This document shows, piece by piece, positions 26,058 to 36,939 of a stretch of DNA of 64,000 nt. The stretch is from Colius striatus (taxonomy: Eukaryota > Chordata > Aves > Coliiformes > Coliidae), in the NCBI RefSeq assembly GCF_028858725.1, contig NC_084776.1, forward strand, positions 744,001-808,000, given 5' to 3'. How positions within the stretch are numbered: position 1 is the first letter of the stretch; each line of letters begins with the position of its first letter. Both the position numbers and the translations under genes were made by a program. The notes under the pieces are model-generated. The model saw nothing but the letters and a program-made list of their open reading frames with translations, did not search any database and was not told the origin of the DNA.

Positions 26058-26135
26058 TGAGCTGCAGGGAGGTCAGAGTCAGGGGGTCAGGGAGGTCAGG
26101 GTCAGGGAGTCAGGGAGGTCAGGTCAGGGAGGCCA
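26058..26135. repeat. GGTCAGGGA simple repeat
   Basis: Irregular copies of GTCAGGG and GGTCAGGGAG are arranged in tandem over about 75 bp. Confidence 0.75.
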
Positions 26136-26269
26136 CTGCAGCAATTCTTCCCACTCGTGAGTGCTGAAACTGCACCCAACACCAGACAGAGAAAGTAGAT
26201 CTGGTGTTTGAGCCACAAGGAAACCTAAGCTAATCTACTTCAGCTAGACAAAAAATAACAGAGGGGCTC

Positions 26270-26326
26270 ATTCTGATAAGAAGTGCTGTCTGAAGCTGAT
26301 GGGCAACTGCAAGATTAGATAAGAAC
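26270..26326 (+). promoter_or_regulatory. Paired GATA sites in the ENPP7 proximal promoter
   Basis: TGATAAG (26274-26280) and AGATAAG (26317-26323) lie 80-130 bp upstream of the preferred ENPP7 start codon. GATA4/6 drive enterocyte genes, and ENPP7 is known as an intestinal enzyme, so the pair fits. No clear TATA box was seen. Use of these sites is inferred. Confidence 0.35.
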
Positions 26327-26402
26327 TGAACTTAGTCCCATCCTGCATGTATTAACGTGAGCACTCTGGATGTCTGGGCTGTTACAGTTCAAGGGCAGGA
26401 AG

Positions 26403-29400
26403 ATGTTCACTCCGCTGGGGTTCCTGTTTGCTGCCTTCTCCTTGGCACAATGTTTCCCTGTGCAGCAGGAATCCAACCGTGGCAAAGTCCTACTGGTGTC
26501 CTTTGATGGCTTTCGGTGGAACTACGACCAGGATGTGGACACCCCCAACCTGGACACCATGGCTGCAGAGGGGGTGAAGGCGCTGTACATGACTCCTGCC
26601 TTTATCACCATCACCAGCCCCTGCCACTTCACTCTGCTGACCGGTGAGTGCCCACCAGGCCTGAGGCACTGCAGGCTGGGGAAGGGCAAGCTTGAGGCTT
26701 GCACATCAGTGAAGGTCGTGAAGTGGAGCAGCATCCAGCCTCAGCAGCACACAGAGCTTTAGGAGAGCTGTATTTTGGAAATGCAGCAAGAGATAAGGCA
26801 GTAGCTGCAGAAAGGGAGAGAACTGAACCTCTGTTTAGTGAAGGTGAATAGCACTAGACCAAACCCACAACCTCCTTTGACAAGATAAATGATTTTTCAG
26901 ACAAGGGAGATGCACTAGATTTAATCTTTCTGGACTTCATCTGACACAGTGCCACACGGGAAATCATTAGTTAAAACGGAGGAGATGAGGATTTGTACAA
27001 AACCTCTGAGGTGGGGAAGTCACGGGCTGCGGGGGAGAGGGCGGCAGGCAGTGCTGAGAGGAGACTGTCAAGCCAGAGAGAGGGCAACAGGGGAATTCCT
27101 GGAGAATCGATCTCAGAGCCAATCTTATTTAAGATTTTAATTAATAACCTTGGCATAAAAGAGTGGAACATGCTAATGAAACCTGCTGATGGGAGAAGGC
27201 AGGGAAAGGCATTGTCGATACGGGGAGGACGGGGATATCATGCACAAGGAACTGTGCAGTCTGCAGGGCCAGAATAAGAACAAAAAATAGCTTTAAATGG
27301 AATAGTACAAAGTGCAAGCCTCTCATTGCTAACAGGAATTTCTGCTGCATGCTGGCCTCTGTGGTTGTGAACAACAAAGTGAAACCCCAAAGCAATTAGT
27401 TAAATGCAGGATAACAGGGAACCCTGCACTGGGAATAACTGGAGGACGCATCAGCACCTCCAGGTCAGAGGGTGCCCCTGCCCAGGTCAGACCCATGTGG
27501 GATCAACCCACTTGCCTGAGGAGCAGCCATCCCCCAGCATCTCATTTCCTGCCTTGGGAACTCCACTTTGTATGGGGCAGGGGGAGGAAGGAGGCAAAGC
27601 AAAGGCAAAGGGAGAGTTGGGATGTGATATAAGAGGTAAAATCTTCCCATTGCCTGGCACAGGGACGAGCTCCCCCCTCCAGCACTGCCTGTCTCATCCC
27701 CACCTTCCCCATCTCTCCTGACAGGAAGATACCTGGAGAACCATGGGGTGATTCACAACATGTGGTTCAACACCAGCACGGGTCAGAAGCTGCCATACCA
27801 CAGCACACAAGGCGTGGACAGCTGGTGGGACAACGGCAGCCTGCCCATCTGGATCACAGCACAGAGACAGGCGAGTGCAGCAGCCTCTCCGTGCAGGAGG
27901 ATCCTCCTCAGCAGTGTGGAGCAGAAGCTACAGGCAGCCACGATCTCTAGTGGCCATGAGCTAACATCCACACTGCCAACCACCAGCTAATTAGAACAGA
28001 AAAAGAAAATAAATCCCCAGACACTAGATGCATTTCAGCTTTATTAAGACATTAATAACACAGGTTCTCCTTTTCCTGGTTAAAGAACCCTCAGCCAGTT
28101 CCCTAGGGAGCATCACAAGCCCAGGGGTTTCACGTGCTCCACAGCACATTCCTGCCCTCCACAGCCTCATCCAGGCCATTGGGCATCAGCAGCAGTGGCT
28201 GTTCCTCCCACCCTGGGGACTGCAGCAAGGCTTCCCCAGACACCAGTAGGCTTTAAATTTGACTTTAAGACAGGACCTGAGACCTGGCCCAAAACACATT
28301 GCTTTGCCTTTATTTACCTGCCAGACTGGCCCCACTGACTGCAGGGTCAGTGCTGGGGTGACTGGAGCACCACACACCTTGGTGGTCCAGAGCTGGAAGG
28401 TCCATGCAAGGTACAAGCAGGTCTCTGTTTCCAAAGTTATGACAAGTGCCACTAACACAGTGATAAAACCAACACACAGGAGTTCTGGGAAGGGCAGTGC
28501 TTTTCATTAATCACTTTTAATTGGCAATGAGCAGGAAAACCTCATTAGAGCAGAGGCAGACATTAGGGGGCTGAATGAACTCACCACATTACTGGGTGGT
28601 CATGCATCTTATGGAGAGATGCTGCAGCCTGAGTTCAGGTGAGTTTATGCAATGTCTCCACTAACAGGGTTTAAAGACAGGCTCCATCTATTTTCCTGGA
28701 GGAAGAGCCAAATATCAAGGGGAAGAAGTGAACATGAAGCTGGTGGAGCCCCTCTTGTTCAACTACAGCAATGAAACCAACTGGAGAGAGAACATTGACA
28801 CCGCCATGGAATGGTTCACAGTGCACAACCTCGACTTCATCGCCCTCTACTTCGGTGAGCCAGACTCAGCAGGACACAAGTACGGCCCTGAGTCCACACA
28901 GAGGAAAAACATGATCAAGCAAGTGGACAGAACCATCGGCTACCTGAGGCAGCGCATCCGGGAAAGCGGCCTGGGACCAAACCTCAACCTCATCATCACG
29001 TCCGACCACGGCATGGAGACTGTGCAGAAGAGGGATGAGATCCACATCCAGAAAGTGGAGAACTTCACCTTCAAAGACATCCAGTTTGAACTCTTAGATT
29101 ACGGTCCAAACGGACTACTGGTGCCAAAAGAAGGGAAATCAGAGCATGTGTATTCAGTCCTGAGAAACGCTCACCCACACCTACACGTGTATAAGAAAGA
29201 AGACTTCCCACGGAGGTTCCACTACGCCAACCACTCCCGGATCACCCCGCTCGTGTTGTACAGCGACCCGGGATACGTCATCCATGGGGTAAGATCCACG
29301 TGCAGGCATCTCTTACTGTCTTTCAGGGATCTGACACTCTCCTCCTGCCCTTCTCTTGCACTCCTCCTGCAAGAAGTCCTTCTTGCACAGGACTGCCTTC

Positions 29401-30580
29401 TCTCAGCACTCCTGTACCTACCTGGCTTTCTGCCTTTGTGTCGGAAAGAGATGGAAACTCCAGCTCTTTGTGTGAAGACCTTCTCTGATGTTCAGAGAAA
29501 AAAAGGTCCAGAAATCTTGGAGCAGGACTCACATGAACACAGAGTATCAGTAGCAGGATGCTCTCCTAGTCTGACATTAAAGGAAGGTCCAAAGTCAGGG
29601 CCAGCAGGCAGCTTCCCATTGTGAAGCTCCTCAGTATGAGGAAATTTGGCTGCTCTGACATTTCAGGAGGGATCTTGCAGGATGTAATTGCCTCAGAGCT
29701 GTGCCTGGGCTTCAGCAAAGCTTCACAGAACTCACAGAAACCAAACAGGCTCTGGAATCCTGCAGCCACTGCGTGGCACACGGCAGCCCCGAGCAGCACA
29801 GGGGGCGGCATCCAGCAGCTCTGCTCTGGGGAGGGGGAGCTGGGCTGAGGGCTCCGGGCGCTCCCAGCCTCGCTCTCCCTCCAGAGGTACAAGGTCCAGT
29901 TCAACAAAGGGGAACACGGCTTCGACAACGCCGCCATGAACATGAAAACCATCTTCCGCGCCGTCGGGCCGGCCTTCAAGCGGGGACTGCTGCTGGAGCC
30001 CTTCGAGAGCGTCAACGTCTACCCGCTCCTGTGCCAGCTGCTGGGCATCGAGCCCGAGCCCCACGACGGCTCCCTGCGGGTGGCGGCCGCAATGCTGCGT
30101 GAGTCCCGCGCCGTGCCCGCGGGGACGGCGACACCTGCCGGCAGCCGCCGCCGCACCGGGACCCCCGGCAGCGACCCCCGCACCGCCGCACCGGGACCCC
30201 CGGCAGCGACCCCCGCACCGCCGCACCGGGACCCCCGGGAGCGACCCCCGCACCGCCGCACCGGGGATCCCCGGGAGCGACCCCCGCACCGCCGCACCGG
30301 GGATCCCCGGGAGCGACCCCCGCACTGGGGACATCCTGGGAGCGACCCCCCCACCGCTGCTGGGGAGCTGCCGCTGGGACACGTTCCCTGCACGAGCTCC
30401 CCCGACGGTGGGGAGGAAGGGGAGCAGCTGCTCCACGGGACAGGGACAGACCACCAAGCTCCCGTTAAGCCCCTCATCTCTCTCTTTGCAGGTTCAGGTG
30501 CTCGTCTCCCAGCTGCCCAGCTGCTGCCAGTGATCCTGGGAATTGCTCTCATTCTGGGCTGCTGGGGAGGAATATACTGA
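26403..30580 (+). CDS. ENPP7: ENPP7, alkaline sphingomyelinase (ectonucleotide pyrophosphatase/phosphodiesterase 7)
   Basis: Coding exons are 26403-26643, 27725-27870, 28668-29288, 29885-30098 and 30492-30580; together they give 436 codons (human protein 458). The enzyme hydrolyses sphingomyelin to ceramide and phosphocholine at the enterocyte surface and in bile. Residues 1-18 form a signal peptide. The alkaline-phosphatase-fold metal site is complete: D35 (VSFDGFRWNYD), nucleophile T71 (TITSPCHFT), D195 and H199 (GEPDSAGH), D242 and H243 (TSDHGM), H347 (GEHGFDN). Sequons occur at NTS, NGS, NYS, NET, NFT and NHS. A hydrophobic C-terminal segment (about residues 417-436) suits membrane anchoring. 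An upstream in-frame ATG at 26370 has a poor context (T at -3) and would put charged residues before the signal peptide, so 26403 (A at -3) is preferred. All junctions keep frame. Intron 2 has a GC donor. Intron 4 is stop-free. Confidence 0.96.
26885..27205 (+). mobile_element. Degraded CR1-like LINE reverse-transcriptase fragment in ENPP7 intron 1
   Basis: The plus strand reads DALDLIFLDF, then after a small frameshift DTVPHG. This corresponds to RT motif A (the YLDFSKAFDTVPH pattern of CR1-clade LINEs). Downstream in the first frame comes GIPGESISEPILFKILINNL, corresponding to the GVPQGSVLGPVLFNIFINDL region. At least two in-frame stops and a frameshift show that the copy is dead. No 3' tail was recognised. 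The order of the motifs and the sense orientation support a fragment of about 300 bp. Confidence 0.65.
27867..27878 (+). other. ENPP7: Non-canonical GC donor of ENPP7 intron 2
   Basis: The exon 2/intron 2 junction reads ACAG|GCGAGT at 27870/27871, with the acceptor CTAACAG|GGT at 28667/28668. The join is phase 0 and restores the conserved ITAQRQ-GL protein sequence. No GT donor nearby keeps the frame and this protein sequence. Except for the C, the site fits the donor consensus well, as is typical of GC-AG introns. Confidence 0.85.
30165..30362. repeat. 35/36-bp GC-rich minisatellite inside ENPP7 intron 4
   Basis: GCGACCCCCGCAC words start at 30171, 30206, 30241, 30277 and 30313, with a last partial copy at 30342 (periods 35, 35, 36, 36, 29). 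The array fills half of the 393-nt intron and contains no stop in the ENPP7 frame. Confidence 0.9.
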
Positions 30581-31005
30581 CCCCAACCCCCATCAGAGGT
30601 AGGTGACCCCCAGCACATCCAGCAACCCCCTGGAAGTGCTCATGTGCAGGCAGGCACATGCCCCGTTTATTCTTGGTCTCTCTGGGCTTTGTCCTCCTGT
30701 GAAACCCTGTGCTGCCCACAGCTGTGCTCTGCAGGGCACTCTGAGCAGAGGGACTCTGGATTTGTACTGCCCAGGTCAGCTCTGCCCCCACTCAGGGCAC
30801 TTGCTGGGCTAGGAAGGAGGTTGAGGTGCCCCAGCCTCCTGCCTGCCTCTGCCTGACCATCCCCCTGTTCCCTGGCACCGTTGTGCAGCTGTGCCAGGGC
30901 AAGAGGGCAGCAGCCTGAGCTCCATGAAGGAAGGGGGAACGCTTTGATGCTCATGGCTCTGCATGTGGCTGCAAGGGAAATAAAAACATAACTTTCTTGG
31001 TTGCC
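30581..31005 (+). terminator. ENPP7: ENPP7 3' UTR and poly(A) signal
   Basis: A canonical AATAAA lies at 30979-30984, about 400 nt after the stop codon. It is followed by a T- and GT-rich stretch (CTTTCTTGGTTGCC and CTGTGCCTATGTGCC) at 30,992-31,022, as expected downstream of a cleavage site. The end near 31,000 is inferred. Confidence 0.7.
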
Positions 31006-31009
31006 TTCA

Positions 31010-33225
31010 CTGTGCCTATGTGCCTGGAGACCCATCAGGATAAGTAATTCTCCATTTAATTTCCTGGCCATTCCAGCACAGTGCACCCCCAGCTGATACC
31101 CACCCGCTGCAGTGATGTGAAATCAGCAACAGCAACGCTCTGCTTCCCTGTCCTGGCAGCCTCCAGGCAGCTCTACCAGAAACATGTGGCAAGATGAGGA
31201 AGGAGGACATGGCTCACAAAGACAACCCATCTCAGAGAATTACGCAGAGTTCCCAAAACCTGCCCAGATGACTGGTCCATGCTCCTCCAGAACGACCCAG
31301 TGTCAGCAGGGAGATGCCTCTACCGGGCACTGGGGTGCTCTGGGCTGTGGCAGCTGGAGTGGGTATACAGGTTGACCTTGACAAAGTCACCCCATGTCTG
31401 CCTAACCCCAACTTCCCCGTCTGCTCAAGGCAGAACGATTGGACCAGAGACAACTAACACATGTTGAGTATCTAAAGTAATTAAAAGCATTTGTTCTGAG
31501 TGCACCAGGAACCTCCTGTGACTGGTGCTGGGCTCTGGCACAGGGCAAACAGCCTTGGTACGCTGAGCAGAGAGTGGGCACAGCCCAGTGCCATGACAGT
31601 GGTGCTGGCAGGACCAGCTTTGCCCCTAGCCCGGGGCCCTGGGAGGGATTCTAAAGCCAACCAGTGCTTCCAGCCCCTGCCCCCAGATCCTTGGGTATCC
31701 TCAGCACCATTCTGCTTGAATTTCTGTCCCTTATGGATGGGGATAAAAATGCAAACACACCTCTGAGCTCCAAACCCACCAGCTGGATAGGTCCCCAATG
31801 CACTTACTCCATAGGAGCACCCAGGAGACTTAACCCATCTGCAGCTCTGATGCAGCTCTGGGGAGCTCTGGGAGGGTCATTAGTCCATCACATATCTTGG
31901 GGAGACAGAGGATGTGGCAGAGACAAGGCCAGGACCACCCAGCTCAAAGCAACCACCCAGCCCCAAGGCTCCTGAGCATGGGGCCACACAGAGCCTGTGC
32001 CAGCTTGGGCCACCCACCCAGTACCACTGGATGCACCCTGGATGCAAAAGCCCCTCGTACAAAGCTAAACTCCTCTCTGCAGGAAGCAGCCCAGGACCCC
32101 TCAGCCAGACTGGGGCTCAGGGAGCAGGGCAGCCTCCTGTCCCACAGTCCTGGTTCTGGCCCTTCCAGTGTGCCTTTGGCATGGCAGCTGCCCCAGACCC
32201 CATCCCTGATGCTGAAGTGCCTCTCCCCAACCCTGTGCCTCATCTCAGGGGCTCGATAAACATCTGTTGCCATAGAGACTTGCTCACTGCCTTCCCTGCA
32301 TCGGCTTCACCCAACGAGATGAAACAAGAGACGCACACTCCTCTTGGAAAAACAGGAAGAAAATGTTTGGCTTGAAACCGCGCTGGGGGTGGGGGTCAGG
32401 CCAGCAGCAAGCCCGGCAGCAAACAACGGGGAGGCTCTGCAAGGGGACCCACACGGGCCCGTGCTGCAACTGCTGCTGGAAACAGGAGTAATAGTGCACA
32501 GCAACTTTGCCAACGATCCCACTGGGCACTGCCAAGCCCTTTCTGCACAGCTCAGCACAGCTGTGCCTGTTTTACAGGCAGAGGCCACCAGCTTGGCTGT
32601 GTATTGCTGAGATTCTGGTACCCAGAGCCCACAGTGCCCATAACACGACTGTGCCAGCCTCCACATACCCTCACACCGGGGCTCCTCAGGGTTCCTCAGC
32701 CATCACTGCTGCAGGTATGGAGCAGAAGTCTCATAGGGCTGGTGCTAGTTGAGTGCTCAGACCCACACAGGTGATGGTGAGTTTATATGGACCAACCCCC
32801 TGCCATGAACAGCTGATTTTTGCCTCAGCTGTGAAGGAGAATTCAGCTCCTCATTCTACAAGCAGTGTCTCAGTGAGAGAGGGCTGTGGCAGAAAAATAT
32901 CTCTTGAGGTAGATACTGTGCTGGCTGAAGACTCAACCCTGCAATACCCCTGATGGGAAGATATCCACTGCCCCCAAAATCACACAGATTGCCACTGATG
33001 CACCCTGGAGCAGCTCTGGTCACTGGGAGGCCGGGAAAGCAGGGAGAAAGCCTCACATAGAGTTTTGCTTTGGTCCCTCACAGCACAGAGCATCCTCCCA
33101 GCTCCATGTCTCTGAACACTGCAGAAGCTGGGGCAATCGCCCTGAGCCCCCTCCCTGCCCAGAGCCTCCACCCCCCCCAGACCCTCTCCCTGCACACACA
33201 CACACACATACACAGCCTTCTCCCT
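31010..33225. other. Intergenic between ENPP7 and CBX2, no gene recognised
   Basis: No exon or domain was recognised on either strand. The only simple repeat is a short CA run at about 33,195-33,215. Confidence 0.5.
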
Positions 33226-33229
33226 CGGG

Positions 33230-33625
33230 CTCCCACACACCGGTCTGACACACGGCGCGGGGATCAGCCGCTGCTCCCGCTCCAGCCGCCGCTGCCCGGC
33301 TCCTCCTCGCCACCCGTCCCGCTTGGCCGAGCCGGTGTCCCGGTGCAGTACCGGCAGCCGGCGGTCGGTGGCTCCCGAGCCGCGCTCACCGCCCCCCGCG
33401 AGCGCCCCGGCACCGGCGAGGGCAGCTGATGGATGACACAACGCCGTGCAGGAGCATCCCGCTGCCTGTCAAACTGAGGGTACCCGGCGCCACCGGCCTC
33501 TCGCGGCTCCGGCAGCTGCCCCGGGGACGCGCACTGCCGCCAGGTCTCGGGGTGAAAGGCCCCGGTGGGTTCCCCCGGCGAGGAATCCCCTCCGCGGTAC
33601 CACTGGGGGAGAACGCAGAGCTGAA
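33230..33625. promoter_or_regulatory. Orphan CpG island
   Basis: About 400 bp of dense CpG lies 4.5 kb upstream of CBX2 and 2.2 kb past the ENPP7 end. On the minus strand a GTGAGC donor at 33389-33384 follows a GC-rich run, so a transcript heading toward ENPP7 is possible. No protein frame with a known domain was seen. Confidence 0.35.
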
Positions 33626-33629
33626 GCTC

Positions 33630-36480
33630 TCAGCGGCTCATGCCCAGGACCCTCCTCCAGCAGCCGCTGTGCCCGGGTGCTCCCCAGCTCTCAGCACCCA
33701 CTGCGGCTCTGACTGCCCCACAACACGCAGGGTCACTCCAAGTGATGCTCTGGAGAGTCACATCGCAACCTTACATAAACCTTCTGGTGTTTTCCTCCCC
33801 TCTGGCAACACAGCCCCAGAATGACAGATACTTCCCAGTCCCAAACAGAGTGGGGCACATCTGCTGTTCCCCTGGTCCCTCCTCCCCATTCCATCTCACA
33901 CCTCGTGGGCTCTCACTATGTGATGTTTCCACCAGACATTTACCAACAGCCAAAGCCCTCCCTGGCCTGAGAACTGCAGCTCCACCCACCCTCCCCTCCC
34001 CAAGTAATTCATTCCCCATGGCCCCCCTGCCCGGGGCTGGGGTCACACAGCAGGGCCCATCCCGCTGAGCATTGCATCCCAATTTGCTATGCATTTCCAC
34101 ACCATTTGCTTCTCTTTCTTTTTCCTGCACTAGAAAGATGGTTACTGCCCAGGGGGCCCCACTGCTCTGAGATGGTAACAGCCCAACACACAAACAAACA
34201 CAGGTACACACACAATCGGTAGCAAAACTGCTGCTCTTGAAATGCCCAGACTGGGGGTGGCACATGTCCCTGAGATTCCCCCCGCCATGGACACAGGGCC
34301 TGGACACAGGGTGCCCTCTGGTCACCTCATCCTACAAGTCACACACTCCCATACCCATCACCCTCATCTGCTGTGCCCAAATGACATGCAGATCTCTGTG
34401 CTTCAATTGGCTGATGCCATGGGAAAACAGCCACCATTTGCCCACAACAAACATGGCAACCGTGGCCAAGCCACTCCTGGGGCTGGCCCCAGCCTCAGCC
34501 TTTGAAGTCAGGGTTGTCACATGCATCTGGCACCTTTTCAGACCCCCCCCACTATTGACCCTCATTCAGGAAAACCCCAAGCATGCAGCACCGGAGGGAA
34601 GTGCAGAGAACCCCTGTCAGCGCTCCTTCCTCCTGACGGGTCCAGGCACAAACAGGGAGACAAGCATCTGCCTGGGGAGGTGCAGGGTCAGGGTCAGGGC
34701 TCTTTGTGAGCCCCCAGGGAGCAGCCCCTTGCCACCAATACAAAGCTCAACTCGATGGACTCCCTGTCCTGCCACACTCGCTCCTGCAGCCCCGCTCGTT
34801 TGCTCCAAACCCCCCGACCTGTCAGCAGCACCAGTGATCTCAGGAAGGTCTGGTCTTCAGGTGAACACCTTCCTCTGACAGCCAACCTCCACCCCACTGC
34901 ACAGCCCCCTCCCTCATGCTGCCCCAGCACAGGATATGCAGCATTCCTGGGATACCTGGCATGCTTGAGAAGAGCTACAAAATTCTGCTCCAACAGATCA
35001 CTTTGGGAGTCTGAGCCTCATTTCTGGGAAGCCAAAGTTTTTCTCAGAAACTGTGGAGTTTATTGGCTTCCCTGTCATTCAGCTTTGCTGGAGCAGGGAA
35101 CATGGCAGCCAAGTTATTTACTGCATGTCCCACGTTTCCCCAGGAAGGTGAAGTCTCCATCTGGGATGGAGAACATTGGATTCAGCCCAAAGGCCCCTCC
35201 AGGTGGAGCAGCAGCTTTGGCAGCAGCAGCGGCATCTCCCTGGGGAGCTCTGCCCAGTGCAGCCCCTGTGGTGGCCCTGGCCAGCAATGTCCAGGGAAAC
35301 ACTGGCACTGAGACTGTCCCCTCTGGCCAATTCAGCAGAAAGGGGACATCCCACCACTCCAGAGCCTGTAACTCCCCCAGGTTTACCCCTAACCCCCAGT
35401 CCCATCCTGTACATGCTGTCCTTGCCCTTCCCTGGGGAGCTGGAGGCAGCAGCAGAAGGCAGATGGACTGAGGCAAAAGGCACCCATGGACCTTTTTGTT
35501 TGTTTGTTTTACCACTAAAACATCCTGAAATGCCAGAGAGAAGCTGGGCAATGCTGGGCAATGCTGGGCAATGCTGGGCAATGCTGGGCAATGCTGGGGC
35601 AGCACCCCCAGCACCGGGAAGGAGTCAGCAGCATTTTGGTACCGTGACAGAACGGTTTGAATTGCAACGTAAAACTCAGATTTTACCATACAAACAGATG
35701 CAGGATCTTTTTATTCACTTCCTGTTTTGCAAATCTTCAAAGCCACAAGTTCAGCTTCTTTAATGCTCGAGGGGATTTGTTTTCTTTTGCTCTATCTTTT
35801 CCGAGAAAAAAGGTGAGATTATTTCATTTAAACACGTGGCTCCATTAAAGACATGGAGTGATGGGAAACCTGTGATCCACCTGAGAAAGCTGACACCCCA
35901 GAATGGAGGACAGACAGAGCTTGGTGAGCTTTGTGCTCCCAGGGAACACCCACTCTGCCCTTGGCCATCACACACAGCTTTTAAAACACACAACCTACAG
36001 CTCCAAACTGGGGAGAACTGGCTGAAAGCACAGAGCCCACTGTGGCCCAGGTGCTGACCAGGGCTGGGTCTCTGCAAACCCCCGGGGACAGGAAAGAGGT
36101 TTCCAGTCCATGGAGCAGTGCAGCCCTTTCCCTGTCCCACCAGGCAAAGAGGACTCAGGTCCCATCATTGCAGAGGCAGGAGTGGTGCTATGGCTGTGCA
36201 GCATTACAGAAACATAGGTTGCTGCTGGCAATGAATTGCTTGGGGCTGGGCATAGTGGGTCGGGGACAAAGCTGCTGGCACAGCTCCCTGCCAGACACTA
36301 GCCTTCCAAATGCTGCACATGAGACCCAAACTGCTGCTGCTTCCCATCCCCTCGGGCAGACACAGCACCTTCTCTCACAGCAGCCTTTTCTTCTTCACCC
36401 CAGGAAGGAAGAGAACAGCTACACTACTGCTGCATCCTGGCGGGGAGCTCAGCAGCACGAGCACCGAGGGGCAGCTGGGA
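33630..36480. other. Intergenic upstream of CBX2, no gene recognised
   Basis: No coding exon was recognised. A decamer array lies at 35,541-35,600. CpG density begins to rise again from about 36,500 toward the CBX2 island. Confidence 0.5.
35541..35600. repeat. 10-bp tandem repeat (GCTGGGCAAT), about 6 copies
   Basis: The decamer is repeated with no mismatch over about 55 bp, ending in GCTGGGGCAG. Confidence 0.92.
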
Positions 36481-36939
36481 GGAGAGACATCCCTCAGCGT
36501 TACCCAGATCAGGGCTGGATTCCCGGCCGCATTCAGCTCTCGGTGCCGGGGAGGCAGAGCCCGGTGACCGGGCGAGCCCCACGCACCGCTGGCCCCGAGC
36601 GCTCTGCACGCCGGGCACTGGAGCTGCAGCCACGCTGCCGGGGATGCCACGGCTCCGGCGCGACGGGGTGGAAAGTCACACGCGGGTTTTTACCGAAACT
36701 CAAGACGTGCTGCACACAAAGGGCTGAGCTGATGGAAGGTAAAGGAACTCTAAAGAAAGAAGAGCAGCGCTGGGCTGCATTTCTGTGTCACCTTTGGTGA
36801 GAAAAATGCTTCTAACACTTCTGCTGGTCAGCGAACAACCATAGTAATTGTGAAAAGAAAACAATAAAACGTGACAGCGCTCGACCTCAATCAATTACCC
36901 GGTGTTGACCCAGCACCCCCGGCGCACCCGCTGTCCTAC

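Larger units (their letters stand above)
22940..26260. other. Intergenic upstream of ENPP7, no gene recognised
   Basis: No coding exon was recognised. Open frames at 25405-25608 and 25788-26060 on the plus strand have unremarkable composition and no domain that I know. They could be remnants of old elements or chance frames. The promoter-proximal part is described separately. Confidence 0.4.

Noticed and set aside
26370-26402. Upstream in-frame ATG of ENPP7 at 26370
   Set aside because: Poor start context and an eleven-residue extension with charged residues ahead of an otherwise good signal peptide; the ATG at 26403 is preferred.
29936-30580. Continuous 214-codon frame across ENPP7 exon 4, intron 4 and exon 5 as the normal coding sequence
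   Set aside because: Clear GT-AG sites flank the repeat, and splicing gives the size expected of the family; read-through is kept only as a possible retention event.
34679-34702. GGTCAGGGTCAGGG resembling telomeric repeat
   Set aside because: Only three imperfect copies and not TTAGGG; a chance simple repeat.
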